From NCBI GenBank assembly GCA_036226585.1, contig CP108997.1:372001-436000 (forward strand): a stretch of 64,000 bases of DNA, in the 5' to 3' direction. Position numbers and translations under genes: made by a program. Each line of letters starts with the position of its first letter. Position 1 is the first letter of the stretch. Shown piece after piece: positions 45,915 through 55,788 of the stretch. The notes beneath the pieces were generated by a model. It was not told the DNA's origin. It ran no database searches and saw nothing but the letters and a program-made list of their open reading frames with translations. The DNA comes from Streptomyces sp. NBC_00708. GTDB lineage: Bacteria > Actinomycetota > Actinomycetes > Streptomycetales > Streptomycetaceae.

Positions 45915-48900
45915 CTACGGGTTGATGTTGATCTTCATGGTGGACGTCGTGTTCTTCACGTCCTGGGCGTTGTCGCTGAACCTGAGCCCGTTGAAGGTGA
46001 CCTCACCGACGGCCGGCCCCTGGCCCGCCTCCGGCATCTCGTTGGCCCACAGCCCGAACCCGGACTTGGCGTCGAAGGCGTCGCCGCTCTTGTGCGCGCC
46101 GGAGATGGAGATGTCGGTCAGGATGGTGTCCTTGATCGGGAACTGCGGCTGGCCTCCCACGTAGTTGGTCTGGAACATGATGCCGCTGTACGTCGGGTCG
46201 ACGATGTCGACGTGGTTGATCCGGATGCCCTGGAAGACCTTGGAGGCGGAGAACAGCCAGATGCCGGGGAAGGTCTGCGTACCCCAGAAATGACCGCCGG
46301 AGCGGACCACGGAGACGTTCTCGACCGTCGTCGGACCGGTCCCGAAACCGTTCATCGGGTAGCCGAAGTCCAGCGAGCTGACCGTGATCCCGGAGTACAC
46401 CAGGGTGTCCGCGATGCGGATGTTGCGGAAGGTGTTGTCGTAGCCGCCGTAGACGGCCACACCCGCCGCGCGCCAGGTCAGCAGGGAGGTGAGGTTCTCG
46501 TAGACGTTGTTCTTCATGTCCGCGCCGCCGGAGTCGATCGCCGAGAACAGCGCGAAGCTGTCGTCACCGGTGGCCCGCGACTCGTTGTTGACGACGTGGT
46601 TGTCCGTCGAGCCGTTGGTCATGTTGATGCCGTCGGCGAACGTGTCGCGGATACGGGAGTTCTTGATGGTGATGCTGTCGGTGTTGGCGCCCCAGTAGAG
46701 GCACACCGTGTGCTCGTTCCAGACGTTGTCGATCACCATGTCCGAGACGTTGGAGAAGTCGAACACCTTGCCCGGTCCGTCGATGCGCGAGGTGTAGTTC
46801 CCGAAGTACGCGAAGTTCGCGAACGTGGACCCCTTGGCACTGGCCTCGGCCCGGAAGCCGATGTCGGTGTTCTCCTGCGTCGAGGGCGCGTGGAACCTGG
46901 TGTACCAGGGCCCCGCACCGATGACCTTGACGGCCTTGCCGTAGACCTGGAACTTGCTCGCGGTCTCGTAGTCGCCGGCCGGCAGGTAGACGCCCACCAG
47001 CTTGCCCGTGGTGTCCATCCGCACCTTGTCCAGGGCGTTCTGGACGTCCTGGTGGGTGAATCCGGTCGGAACGGCGTAGGCGGCCGGGTCCGGGTTGGCG
47101 ATCTGGGTGGCCTGCTCCAGGCTGATGAAGTCGATCGCGTAGGTGCTGGTGTTCGCCGCGTCCTTCTGGAGCCGGATCTTGCTCCCCGCCGGGACGGTCT
47201 TCCCCAGCATCACGTTGGCCTCGTCGTAGATGTGCCGGGGTGAACCGGAGCCCGGGGAGTTGCCGGGGCCGGTCTCGGCGCCGTACAGCCAGGCGTACTT
47301 CGAGGTGAGGTCGATCGCCTTGAGGAAGGTGCCGTCCACGTAGATGTTGAGCTTGGAGTCGATGCCGCCGCCGCCCGCCGAGTCCGGGATGGAGTAGCGG
47401 GTCACCAGGGTGTTGGTGCTCGCCCGGGTGGTGAACTCGACGTAGTTGCCGGTGTCGTTCAGCGTCACGGCCTTGCGGCCCGACGCCTCGCCCGCCACGT
47501 CGCCGACGGTCCTGTTCGGCCCGACGACCTTCGCGCCGCCGCCGGTGACGCCGTCCTCCGCCTCGTAGGTGTCGTACGGCATGTTGGCACCGCGCCCGAC
47601 GAAGAACGAGCTGGTGACGGTGTTGTTCTCGCGCTTGACCGGGAGTTCCTGGGCGTCGTCCGCGACGACCGTCCTCACGGTGTACGAGCCGTTGACCGCC
47701 GTCCAGGAGCCCAGGTTCACCGGGGAACTGGTGGCACCCGCGGCGATCGAGCCGTTGTAGCTGCCGGTGAGGGTCTTCACCGTGGCGCCCTTGGCGTCGA
47801 GCAGGGTCACGGTGACGGCGTGACCGCCCGAGGCCGAGGCGACCGTGCCCTGGTTCCGGATGGCGACGGAGAAGGCGACGTTGTCACCCTGGGCCGGGGC
47901 GGACGGCGAGGTGGCGACCGCGGGCACCAGGTCGGAGCTGGCGACCGGCTTCACGACCAGGCCGGAGGCGCTGGTGTACGTGTTGTCGGTCTCGTTCTGC
48001 TCGATGATCTGGTTGTCCGGGTCGGCCACCGCGCTCAGCGTGTACGTGCCCGCGTCCCGCGCCCCGATACCGGCAGTGACCTGCGTGGAGGCCCCGGCGG
48101 CGAGCGCGCCCACGTCGGCGGTGGCGACCTTGGTGCCGCCGAGCCGGAATTCCAGCTTACCGGCCGGAGCGGCGACGGCGCCGGTGTTGCGCACCGTCGC
48201 GGTGAGCGTGACCGGGTCCGACTCGACGGGTGCGGCCGGGCTCGCCGTCAACGCGCTGACCTGGAGGTTCGGGTTGGGTGCCGGAGCGCCCAGCACCTGG
48301 AACTCCGCGACCTGCCCGGCGGGCGCGCCGGTGTTGGAGGTGAACTTCAGCTGGACGTCGGCGACCCGGGCATCGACCGGGATCGTCACCGTGTTGCCGC
48401 TGCCCGGACTGAACGCGTAGTCCTTGGCGGCGACCAGGCCGGTGAAGGACGAGGCACTCTGCTCACGGCCGAGGACCTGGATGTTCTGGGTCCTGGCTCC
48501 CCAGCTGCTGTCCGGGTTGAGCTTCACGACGACGCTCTGGGTGTCGGCGTTGGCGCCCAGCTTCACCGTGAGGGTGTTGGGGTAGCTGCCGCCCGCGCCC
48601 TCCCAGTAGGTGGAGAGCTGGTTGTCGTTGGCGTTCTCCGCGACGAAGGTGTGCACCACGGAGGAGGCGGTGATGGGCTTGCCGACAGCGAGGTTGGAGG
48701 CCGCGCCGGTGGAGCCGTTGCGGGTGACGGTGTTGCTGTCGCCGGAGACGTTGCCCGCCGCGTCCTTGGCCCGTACGACGTACGACACGGTGGTGCCGGC
48801 GGGCTGGGTGTCGGTGTACGTGGTGACATCGCCGGCCACGCTCTTGCGCAGCACGTTGTTGGCGTAGATGTCGTACCCGGTGACGCCCTTGTTGTCGCTG

Positions 48901-50192
48901 GACGCCGTCCAGACCAGCTTGATCTGTCCGGAGGCGGGCTCGGTGAAGCTCAGGTTCGCCGGTGCGGTGGGCGCCTGGGTGTCCCCGGTGCTCCCGCCGC
49001 GGGTCACGGTGTTGCTGTTGCCCGAGACGTTGCCCGCGGCGTCCCTGGCCCGGACGTAGTACGAGACGGTGGTGCCGGCCGGGCGGGTGTCGGTGTAGGT
49101 GGTGACACCACCGGCGACGCTGGTCAGCAGGGTGTTGTCGGCGTAGATGTCGTACCCGGTGACGGCGGTGTCGTCCGTCGACGCCTTCCAGGTCAGCTTG
49201 ATCTGCCCGGTGGCCGGTTCGGTGTACGCCAGCTGCGTCGGGGCGCTCGGCGCCTGCGTGTCACCGGACTCGGGGCCGTAGACCTCCAGCTCGGAGACCT
49301 GGGCGCCGGGCTGGACGGTGTTGGCGCTGACCAGGACGCGGACGTAGCGGGTGGTGGTGGCGTCGAAGGTGATCGTCGCCGTCTCGCCGGAGCCGGGGCT
49401 GAAGGTGTACGCCGTGGCCTGGGTGAGGTCGGTGAAGTCCGAGCCGTTGGCACTGCCCTGGATCTTCAGCGTCTGACTGCGGGTCTCCCAGCCGTCGGGG
49501 AGCCGCAGCACCACGCGGTCGACCCGTACGGACGAGCCGAGGTCGGCCTGGAGCCACTGCGGCAGCTCGTTGTTGCGGCTCTCCCAGTAGCTGGCCCGGT
49601 TGCCGTCGTTGGCGTTGGCCGCGATGTACGTCTGGGTGTAGCTGCTGGCCGTGAGCGGGCGCCCGGCTGCGAGGTTCACCGAGGACTCGGCGGCCGCCCG
49701 GACCTCGAGCTCGGCGAGCTGGCCGTTGTCGGAGGCGGTGTTCTTGGTGATGTCGGCCCGTACGAAACGGGCCTGGGTGGCCGGGAAGCTGATGGTGACC
49801 TTGTTGGAGCTGCCCGGCGCGAAGGCGTAGGAGGCCGAGGTCTTCAGCGTGGAGAAGCTGGTGCCGTCGACGCTCCCCTGGAGGGAGAGCGTCTGGCGGC
49901 GGGCCGACCAGTCGGCGGGAAGCTTCAGCGTGACCTGGTCGATGCGGGTGACCTTGCCCAGGTCGCTCTGCACCCACTGGGGCAGGGACTTGCCCGACCC
50001 CTCCCAGTACGTCGACTGCTGTCCGTCGGCGATGTTCCCGGCGGACTTCCCGCTGCTCGCGGCGGCGCGGTGGCCGGCAGCGATGTTCGGGCCGCCGGCG
50101 GCCGAGGCGTTCAGCGCCGGCCAGGCGACCATCATCAGGCTGGTGGAGACGGTCGCGGAAAGGATCCGCCATCTCCAGCGTCGCGTTCTCAT
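45915..50192 (-). CDS. secreted multidomain alpha-1,3-glucanase/mycodextranase (GH87 type)
   Basis: 1,425 aa. Signal peptide (RWRWRILSATVSTSLMMVAW, cleavage near ASAAG). Domains in order: two F5/8-type (discoidin) modules (~34-305), two near-identical FN3 modules (~311-495), a third F5/8-like module (~498-640), two CARDB-like beta-sandwiches (~650-870), a CBM6/35-like module starting YDTYEAEDGVTGGG (~870-1030) and a C-terminal right-handed beta-helix (~1040-1425). Acidic motifs RDTFADGINMTNG (~1185) and ESRATGDDSFALFS (~1205) match the Asp cluster of GH87 enzymes that cut alpha-1,3-glucan or mycodextran. It should attack fungal wall or other alpha-1,3-glucans outside the cell. Other beta-helix hydrolases remain possible. 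Confidence 0.82.
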   Translation of the reverse strand: MRTRRWRWRILSATVSTSLMMVAWPALNASAAGGPNIAAGHRAAASSGKSAGNIADGQQSTYWEGSGKSLPQWVQSDLGKVTRIDQVTLKLPADWSARRQTLSLQGSVDGTSFSTLKTSASYAFAPGSSNKVTISFPATQARFVRADITKNTASDNGQLAELEVRAAAESSVNLAAGRPLTASSYTQTYIAANANDGNRASYWESRNNELPQWLQADLGSSVRVDRVVLRLPDGWETRSQTLKIQGSANGSDFTDLTQATAYTFSPGSGETATITFDATTTRYVRVLVSANTVQPGAQVSELEVYGPESGDTQAPSAPTQLAYTEPATGQIKLTWKASTDDTAVTGYDIYADNTLLTSVAGGVTTYTDTRPAGTTVSYYVRARDAAGNVSGNSNTVTRGGSTGDTQAPTAPANLSFTEPASGQIKLVWTASSDNKGVTGYDIYANNVLRKSVAGDVTTYTDTQPAGTTVSYVVRAKDAAGNVSGDSNTVTRNGSTGAASNLAVGKPITASSVVHTFVAENANDNQLSTYWEGAGGSYPNTLTVKLGANADTQSVVVKLNPDSSWGARTQNIQVLGREQSASSFTGLVAAKDYAFSPGSGNTVTIPVDARVADVQLKFTSNTGAPAGQVAEFQVLGAPAPNPNLQVSALTASPAAPVESDPVTLTATVRNTGAVAAPAGKLEFRLGGTKVATADVGALAAGASTQVTAGIGARDAGTYTLSAVADPDNQIIEQNETDNTYTSASGLVVKPVASSDLVPAVATSPSAPAQGDNVAFSVAIRNQGTVASASGGHAVTVTLLDAKGATVKTLTGSYNGSIAAGATSSPVNLGSWTAVNGSYTVRTVVADDAQELPVKRENNTVTSSFFVGRGANMPYDTYEAEDGVTGGGAKVVGPNRTVGDVAGEASGRKAVTLNDTGNYVEFTTRASTNTLVTRYSIPDSAGGGGIDSKLNIYVDGTFLKAIDLTSKYAWLYGAETGPGNSPGSGSPRHIYDEANVMLGKTVPAGSKIRLQKDAANTSTYAIDFISLEQATQIANPDPAAYAVPTGFTHQDVQNALDKVRMDTTGKLVGVYLPAGDYETASKFQVYGKAVKVIGAGPWYTRFHAPSTQENTDIGFRAEASAKGSTFANFAYFGNYTSRIDGPGKVFDFSNVSDMVIDNVWNEHTVCLYWGANTDSITIKNSRIRDTFADGINMTNGSTDNHVVNNESRATGDDSFALFSAIDSGGADMKNNVYENLTSLLTWRAAGVAVYGGYDNTFRNIRIADTLVYSGITVSSLDFGYPMNGFGTGPTTVENVSVVRSGGHFWGTQTFPGIWLFSASKVFQGIRINHVDIVDPTYSGIMFQTNYVGGQPQFPIKDTILTDISISGAHKSGDAFDAKSGFGLWANEMPEAGQGPAVGEVTFNGLRFSDNAQDVKNTTSTMKININP
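48720..49262 (-). repeat. tandem FN3 module duplication
   Basis: Two ~270-bp units encode FN3 domains with matching blocks (DTQAP.AP, TGYDIYA, YTDT.PAGTTVSY, AKDAAGNVSG/ARDAAGNVSG), so an internal duplication within the glucanase gene. Confidence 0.75.
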
Positions 50193-50529
50193 CTGTCCCC
50201 GATCTGCTGCCTCGGCGCGAGGTGGCCGAGGCGCGGCTCAGTCTGCGAAACCTGCCCGTACATGAATTTCTGCACCGACAGGATGACCTTTTGCGTTTTG
50301 CGGTCAGAGAGTTGCAGAGAATTGACATGGAGTCCACCGTTCCGGCAGAAGTCGGCACCTACGCAGGTCGGGTGCGCCGACACCAACTGTCCTGACATTA
50401 AGGGCAATTACTGGCGCACTGATCAGACCCTCCGGAGCCGGTCGCCGCTGCAAGGAATTTGCGTCTTCGTGCAAGCCGCTGAAAGCTGCCAGTTGGGAGG
50501 GGTGACCGCCCGGGGTGCTCCGGGCACGG
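50193..50529. other. upstream region of the GH87-type gene, no gene seen
   Basis: About 340 bp, less GC-rich than its neighbours. It holds a direct repeat TTTTGCG-TTTTGCG (50289-50302) about 100 bp upstream of the start and an imperfect inverted pair TTGC-GTCTTCGT-GCAA (50459-50474), both plausible sugar-regulator (LacI/ROK) sites. I see no credible small gene. Confidence 0.4.
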
Positions 50530-50565
50530 CGAAGGGCGGGCCCGCCTCCGCGGACCCGCCCTTCG
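50530..50565 (-). terminator. terminator of the GNAT gene
   Basis: Perfect 11-bp arms (50530-50540 and 50555-50565), 14-nt loop, 28 bp past the stop of the gene at 50593. Confidence 0.75.
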
Positions 50566-50592
50566 TCCTGTTCGTTCGTCAGCCGGAAAGGC

Positions 50593-51072
50593 TCACCCGG
50601 CGGGGCTCCACCGGTACCGGACGTCCGGCTCCTTCTCCTCGTTGCGGCTGCCGTCGTCGAACGCGACCGCGGTGAAACCGTGGCGCTCGTAGAAGGCACG
50701 CGCCCCGGTGTTGCGCTGGAAGGTGTACAGGGTGAGCCCCTCCGGTCCGGCCTCCTTGGCCGCCTCCAGCAGGAGGGTACCGATGCCGCGGCGGCGCAGG
50801 CCGGGGGCGATGTAGAGGTGCTCCAGCTCCGTGCCGTCCAGCGAGATGAAGCCGGCGATCCGGGTCCGCCCGTCCTCGCTCGTCTCGGCCACCCGGACAT
50901 CGGTGCCGGGCAGCACCACATGCGTCATCCAGGCGAGGGTCGCCTCGTCGCTGTGCACCCGCGCCAGGTACGGCATGGCGGCGGCGCGGGAGGCGAGAAA
51001 GAGCCGGGTCAGCGGGCCGGCGTCGTCCGCGCGGGCCTTCCGGAGCACGGTGGAGGGGCTGTCCGACGGCAT
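50593..51072 (-). CDS. GNAT N-acetyltransferase
   Basis: 159 aa with AGGAGAG before the ATG. Compact single GNAT domain: LEHLYIAPGLRRRGIGTLLLEAAK is motif A with the acetyl-CoA loop, FQRNTGARAFYERHGF motif B. LRKARADDAGPLTRLFLASRAAAMPYL is the N-terminal substrate helix region typical of RimI-like small acetyltransferases. Substrate unknown. Divergent from the PPTase gene. Confidence 0.9.
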   Translation of the reverse strand: MPSDSPSTVLRKARADDAGPLTRLFLASRAAAMPYLARVHSDEATLAWMTHVVLPGTDVRVAETSEDGRTRIAGFISLDGTELEHLYIAPGLRRRGIGTLLLEAAKEAGPEGLTLYTFQRNTGARAFYERHGFTAVAFDDGSRNEEKEPDVRYRWSPAG

Positions 51073-51229
51073 GGGTTCTCTCCTGTCCGAGTGGCCGCCG
51101 CCCAGGTGCGGGGCACACGGTGATCGAACTTACGTCGGGCCCGTCGCGGATCTCCATAGGATAAGAGCGCCCCCCGTACCGCCGGTGCCCGCGCGCGGTG
51201 CCCGTCCCTGCCGAGGAAACGACGTAACG

Positions 51230-51964
51230 GTGTACCAGCCCCACGTGTTCACACTGACCGAGGACGGCTACCGGGGGCCCGCCCCCTCCTGGCGGCCGGG
51301 CGCACCCTCCGTGTGGCTGGTGGACACGGACCGGGCCGCCGGAGCCGCGCGGTCGCTCGCGCCCGGCATCCTCGACTCCTCGGAACGCGCCCGGGTGGAG
51401 AAGCTGGCCTTCCCGGCCGACCGCGACTGCTACACCGCCGCGCATGTGGCGCTGCGCCTGCTGCTCGGCGCGCACCAGGGCGTCGCGCCGGACGCCGTAC
51501 GGCTGACCCGGGAGCGCTGCCCGTCCTGCGGCGGTCCGCACGGCCGCCCGGCGACCGGCGGCGGGACGCACTTCTCGCTCTCGCACACCCGGGGCGTCGC
51601 GCTGCTGGCGTTCGCCGACGCACCGGTGGGGGTGGACGTGGAGCGCGTCCCCGAGGCGCGGGTGGTGGCGGAGATCTCGGGACAGCTGCACCCGGCCGAG
51701 GCCGCCGAACTGGCCGCGCTGCCGCAGCCGGAGCGGCTCGCCGCCTTCGCCCGGGTGTGGACCCGCAAGGAGGCCTACCTCAAGGGTGAGGGGGTGGGCC
51801 TCGCCGGCGGACTGAACCGCGAGCACGTCGGCACCGGCCCGCTCCCCCTGGACCCGCCGGGCTGGTCCGTCACCGATGTCGCCGTCCCCGCCGGGTACGC
51901 GGCGGCGGTGGCCGTCGGCACGGCGGGGCGGGCGCCCGCCGAAGGTCACGACCCGCGAAAATGA
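51230..51964 (+). CDS. Sfp-type 4'-phosphopantetheinyl transferase
   Basis: 244 aa from the GTG at 51230. The two diagnostic motifs are present: [12 protein letters not shown] (Mg and CoA, ~residue 130) and [16 protein letters not shown] (~175). The N-terminal [12 protein letters not shown] and [15 protein letters not shown] complete the pseudo-dimeric Sfp/Gsp layout. It transfers the phosphopantetheine arm of CoA to carrier proteins of PKS, NRPS or FAS-like systems. An insertion with two Cys ([10 protein letters not shown]) precedes the core. It could activate the orphan ACP at 33444-33686. The pgm gene follows 46 bp downstream. Confidence 0.93.
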   Translation: MYQPHVFTLTEDGYRGPAPSWRPGAPSVWLVDTDRAAGAARSLAPGILDSSERARVEKLAFPADRDCYTAAHVALRLLLGAHQGVAPDAVRLTRERCPSCGGPHGRPATGGGTHFSLSHTRGVALLAFADAPVGVDVERVPEARVVAEISGQLHPAEAAELAALPQPERLAAFARVWTRKEAYLKGEGVGLAGGLNREHVGTGPLPLDPPGWSVTDVAVPAGYAAAVAVGTAGRAPAEGHDPRK

Positions 51965-52010
51965 CCGCACGGGCAGATCGCACCGACCGACCGATACGGA
52001 GGAGTGGCAG

Positions 52011-53651
52011 ATGCCGCACGCACGAGCCGGACAGCAGGCGCGCCCCGAGGACCTGACCGATGTGGCACGGCTGGTGACGGCGTACTACACGCTGCACCCC
52101 GATCCGGCGGAGCCCGGACAGCGGGTGGCGTTCGGTACCTCCGGGCACCGCGGTTCGTCGACCGCCACCGCGTTCAACGAGGACCACATCGCGGCGACGA
52201 GCCAGGCCATCTGCGAGTACCGGGCCCAGCAGGGAACGGACGGGCCGCTGTTCCTGGGGGCGGACACCCACGCCCTGTCGGAGCCGGCCCGGGTCACCGC
52301 CCTCGAGGTGTTCGCCGCCAACGACGTGCGGGTCCTGATCGACACCGAGGACGGGTACACCCCGACGCCCGCGGTCTCGCACGCCATCCTCACGTACAAC
52401 CGGGGCCGTACCTCCGGTCTCGCCGACGGGGTGGTGGTCACCCCGTCCCACAACCCGCCGGGCGACGGCGGCTTCAAGTACAACCCGCCGAGCGGCGGTC
52501 CGGCCGGGTCGGACGCGACCGGCTGGATCCAGGACCGGGCCAACGAGATCATCACCGGCGGACTCAAGGACGTCCGCCGGGTGCCGTACACCCGGGCGCT
52601 CGCCGCCCCGACGACCGGCAGGTACGACTTCCTCGGCACCTATGTGTCGGACCTGCCCTCCGTCCTGGACCTGGACGCGGTGCGCGAGGCCGGCGTACGC
52701 ATCGGCGCCGACCCGCTGGGCGGGGCGTCGGTCGCGTACTGGGGGCGGATCGCCGAGCAGCACCGCCTCGACCTGACCGTGGTCAACCCGCTGACCGACC
52801 CCACCTGGCGGTTCATGACGCTGGACTGGGACGGGAAGATCCGGATGGACTGCTCGTCGCCGCACGCGATGGCCTCGCTGATCGGGCAGCGCGACCGCTA
52901 CCAGATCGCCACCGGCAACGACGCCGACGCCGACCGGCACGGGATCGTCACCCCGGACGCCGGGCTGATGAACCCGAACCACTACCTCGCCGTGGCCATC
53001 AACTACCTGTACGCGCACCGGGAGAACTGGCCGTCCGGGGCGGGCATCGGCAAGACCCTGGTGTCCTCCGGCATGATCGACAGGGTCGCCGCCGACCTCG
53101 GCCGCCGGCTCGTCGAGGTGCCGGTCGGCTTCAAGTGGTTCGTGGACGGGCTGGCCGACGGCTCGCTGGGCTTCGGCGGCGAGGAGTCGGCCGGGGCGTC
53201 GTTCCTGCGCCGCGACGGCTCGGTGTGGACGACCGACAAGGACGGCATCCTGCTCGCCCTGCTCGCCTCCGAGATCCAGGCGGTCACCGGTGAGTCGCCG
53301 TCCCGGCACTACGCCGCGCTGACCTCCCGGTTCGGTGAGCCCGCGTACGCGCGGATCGACGCGCCGGCGGACCGTGAGCAGAAGGCGGTGCTGGCGCGCC
53401 TCTCCCCCGAACAGGTCGGCGCGGACACCCTCGCGGGCGAGCCGGTGACCGCCGTGCTGACCTCGGCGCCGGGCAACGGCGCCGCGATCGGCGGCATCAA
53501 GGTGACCACGGAGAACGCCTGGTTCGCGGCCCGCCCCTCCGGCACCGAGGACGTGTACAAGATCTACGCGGAGTCGTTCCGGGGCGCCGAGCACCTGGCC
53601 CAGGTCCAGGAGGAGGCCAAGGCCGTGGTCTCGGAGGCGCTGAAGGCCTGA
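52011..53651 (+). CDS. pgm: phosphoglucomutase (alpha-D-glucose phosphate-specific)
   Basis: 546 aa from the ATG at 52011 with ACGGAGGAG upstream. The phosphoserine loop is [11 protein letters not shown], the Mg loop [10 protein letters not shown], the sugar-specificity loop [10 protein letters not shown] and the C-terminal phosphate-binding loop [16 protein letters not shown]. Interconverts glucose-1-phosphate and glucose-6-phosphate, linking glycolysis to glycogen, trehalose and cell-wall sugar nucleotide synthesis. It may also handle glucose released by the neighbouring glucan locus. Confidence 0.96.
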   Translation: MPHARAGQQARPEDLTDVARLVTAYYTLHPDPAEPGQRVAFGTSGHRGSSTATAFNEDHIAATSQAICEYRAQQGTDGPLFLGADTHALSEPARVTALEVFAANDVRVLIDTEDGYTPTPAVSHAILTYNRGRTSGLADGVVVTPSHNPPGDGGFKYNPPSGGPAGSDATGWIQDRANEIITGGLKDVRRVPYTRALAAPTTGRYDFLGTYVSDLPSVLDLDAVREAGVRIGADPLGGASVAYWGRIAEQHRLDLTVVNPLTDPTWRFMTLDWDGKIRMDCSSPHAMASLIGQRDRYQIATGNDADADRHGIVTPDAGLMNPNHYLAVAINYLYAHRENWPSGAGIGKTLVSSGMIDRVAADLGRRLVEVPVGFKWFVDGLADGSLGFGGEESAGASFLRRDGSVWTTDKDGILLALLASEIQAVTGESPSRHYAALTSRFGEPAYARIDAPADREQKAVLARLSPEQVGADTLAGEPVTAVLTSAPGNGAAIGGIKVTTENAWFAARPSGTEDVYKIYAESFRGAEHLAQVQEEAKAVVSEALKA

Positions 53652-53660
53652 CCCGGCGTG

Positions 53661-53696
53661 CCCGGCCCTCCCCGCACGGCTGCGGGGAGGGCCGGG
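53661..53696. terminator. bidirectional terminator
   Basis: Perfect 16-bp arms with a 4-nt loop between the converging pgm and rhamnogalacturonan lyase genes. Confidence 0.85.
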
Positions 53697-53702
53697 TCGC
53701 GC

Positions 53703-55592
53703 TCAGGGGGTGAACACCGTGGGCCTCGGGGCGGTCGCCATGCCGCTGCCGATGAAGAAGCCGGGGTGCGGCGGCTGGTTGTAGGCGGTGTTCTGCCAGG
53801 CCAGCGCGGTGCGGTAGGTGGTGTCGTGGAGCAGTGTGGTGATCCTGGTACCGGTCTCGTACGGCGTCGAGTAGATCCGCAGCGCGGTGTTGTCCGTCGT
53901 CGCCCAGACCACCTCCTCGCGCCAGTCGCCGAACAGGTCGCCGGAGATGACCGGGGTGGCCTTGGTGCTGTTGTTGGAGTGGACCGAGGCGCCGGTCAGC
54001 AGCCGGGTGTCGCCGGAGGTGCCGTACTTGTCGATGTGGGTGCCGTCCAGCAGCTCCCGGGTGGTGTCACCGTCCCACCAGGCAAGGAAGTTGGTGCTGG
54101 AGGGCTTGCGGCTCGCGACCACCGTGCCGTGCGGGTCGCGTATCCCGGAGGCCGCGGACGACCAGGACTCGGCGCCCGCGCTGCCCGCCCAGATGTCGTC
54201 GCTGACGCCGCGCCCGTTGTCGCCTCCGGCGGGCGTCGACCAGATGACCTGGCCGGTCTTCGCGTCCGCCATCCAGGACGAGGGCTTCGAGCCGTCCTCG
54301 TCGACCTTGAACTCCTCCAGGCCCGGCCGCGACGGGTCCAGGTCGCCGACGTGCATGGCGTCGCCGTGGCCGTTCCTCGTGGTCCACAGGGAACTGCCGT
54401 TGTCGTCGACGGCCATGGCCCCGTAGACGATCTCGTCCTTGCCGTCGCCGTCGACGTCGGCCACCGACAGCTGGTGGTTGCCCTGTCCGTCGTAGCCCCG
54501 GCCGCTGTTGGTCGAGCTGTTGGTGTCGAACGTCCAGCGCCGGGTGAAGGCCCCGCCGCGCCAGTCCCAGGCGGCGATCACCGTACGCGTGTAGTAGCCG
54601 CGGGCCATGATCAGTGAGGGCCGGGTGCCGTCGAGATAGGCGGTGCCGGCGAGGAAGCGGTCGACGCGGTTGCCGTAGCTGTCGCCCCAGGAGGAGACGG
54701 TGCCGCGCGCGGGGACGTAGTCGACGGTGCCCATGGCGGCGCCCGTCAGGCCGTTGAACATGGTGAGGTACTCCGGGCCGGACAGGACGTAGCCGGAAGA
54801 GTTGCGGTGGTCGGCCGAGGCACTGCCGATCACGGTGCCCCGGCCGTCGACGCTGCCGTCGGCGGTCTTCATCGCCACCTCGGCCCGGCCGTCGCCGTCG
54901 TAGTCGTACACCTGGAACTGGGTGTAGTGCGCGCCGGAGCGGATGTTGCGCCCCAGATCGATCCGCCACAGCCGGGTGCCGTCGAGCTTGATGCCGTCGA
55001 CGACGGTGTTGCCCGTGTAGCCGGACTGGGAGTTGTCCTTGGCGTTGGTGGGCTGCCACTTCAGTACGAAGTCGAGTGCGCCGTCCCCGTCGAGGTCGCC
55101 GACGGAGGCGTCGTTGGCCTCGTAGGTGTAGGCGACGCCGTCCGGGGTCGTGCCGCCCGGAGGCGGGCTGATGGGTACGTCCTTGTAGCCGGCGCGGAAC
55201 TGGATCGCGTGCACGGAGTCGCCCTGCTCGACGCCGCCGACCACCGCGCGCACGGTGTAGTCGGCGGAGTTGGGGGCGCCGGCGTGGAAGTAGTTGGTCG
55301 AGCCGGTGACCGGCGAGGCGTTCACCTTCGTACCGGCGCGGTAGACGTTGAAGGCGACGGAGTCGGCGTCGGTGGCGAGCCAGCGCCAGCTGACGAGGTT
55401 GCCGGCGTCGGTGTGGACGCTGACGACGCCCCGGTCCAGCGCCTCTGCCTGGCGCGCGGTCGCGGCGTGCGAGATCTGGCCGCTGACGGCCAGTCCGGCC
55501 GCGGCGAGGATTCCGGCGGTGACGGCGCCGATCAGGGTGCGGGTCCGGGTGGTACGGCGTCTGCGGGATGTGCGGGGATGCGCGAGAGCCAC
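53703..55592 (-). CDS. secreted rhamnogalacturonan lyase (PL11, YesW/YesX type)
   Basis: 629 aa. A Tat/Sec-like signal peptide (SRRRRTTRTRTLIGAVTAGILAAAGL, split here by Arg-rich start) ends near HAATA. The mature protein starts with a FN3-like cap (residues ~45-130), then an eight-bladed beta-propeller with calcium-type motifs GDLDGDGALDFV, YDYDGDGRAEVA and DVDGDGKDEIVYG. GDLFGDWREEVVW and NTAYNQPPHPGFFIG are PL11 hallmarks. It cleaves the rhamnose-galacturonate backbone of pectin RG-I by beta-elimination, outside the cell. No carbohydrate-binding tail. It stands alone. Confidence 0.93.
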   Translation of the reverse strand: MALAHPRTSRRRRTTRTRTLIGAVTAGILAAAGLAVSGQISHAATARQAEALDRGVVSVHTDAGNLVSWRWLATDADSVAFNVYRAGTKVNASPVTGSTNYFHAGAPNSADYTVRAVVGGVEQGDSVHAIQFRAGYKDVPISPPPGGTTPDGVAYTYEANDASVGDLDGDGALDFVLKWQPTNAKDNSQSGYTGNTVVDGIKLDGTRLWRIDLGRNIRSGAHYTQFQVYDYDGDGRAEVAMKTADGSVDGRGTVIGSASADHRNSSGYVLSGPEYLTMFNGLTGAAMGTVDYVPARGTVSSWGDSYGNRVDRFLAGTAYLDGTRPSLIMARGYYTRTVIAAWDWRGGAFTRRWTFDTNSSTNSGRGYDGQGNHQLSVADVDGDGKDEIVYGAMAVDDNGSSLWTTRNGHGDAMHVGDLDPSRPGLEEFKVDEDGSKPSSWMADAKTGQVIWSTPAGGDNGRGVSDDIWAGSAGAESWSSAASGIRDPHGTVVASRKPSSTNFLAWWDGDTTRELLDGTHIDKYGTSGDTRLLTGASVHSNNSTKATPVISGDLFGDWREEVVWATTDNTALRIYSTPYETGTRITTLLHDTTYRTALAWQNTAYNQPPHPGFFIGSGMATAPRPTVFTP

Positions 55593-55788
55593 GGTACGTG
55601 CCTTCCGGAGTGGGGGCGGGCGGGGTACTTCTCAGTGGCCGCCGCGCGCGGAAAGGTTGCCGCGCCGCGCGGATCCCCCGGTGCTCACCCGTTCGGCGCC
55701 GCTCGGTGGCGGGCGCGGACCGGGGGCGCGCAGGCTGTCCGGAGAGCTGCCGATCGACAGGGGTGGCGGAGCCCGTTGGGGGTGCGAC

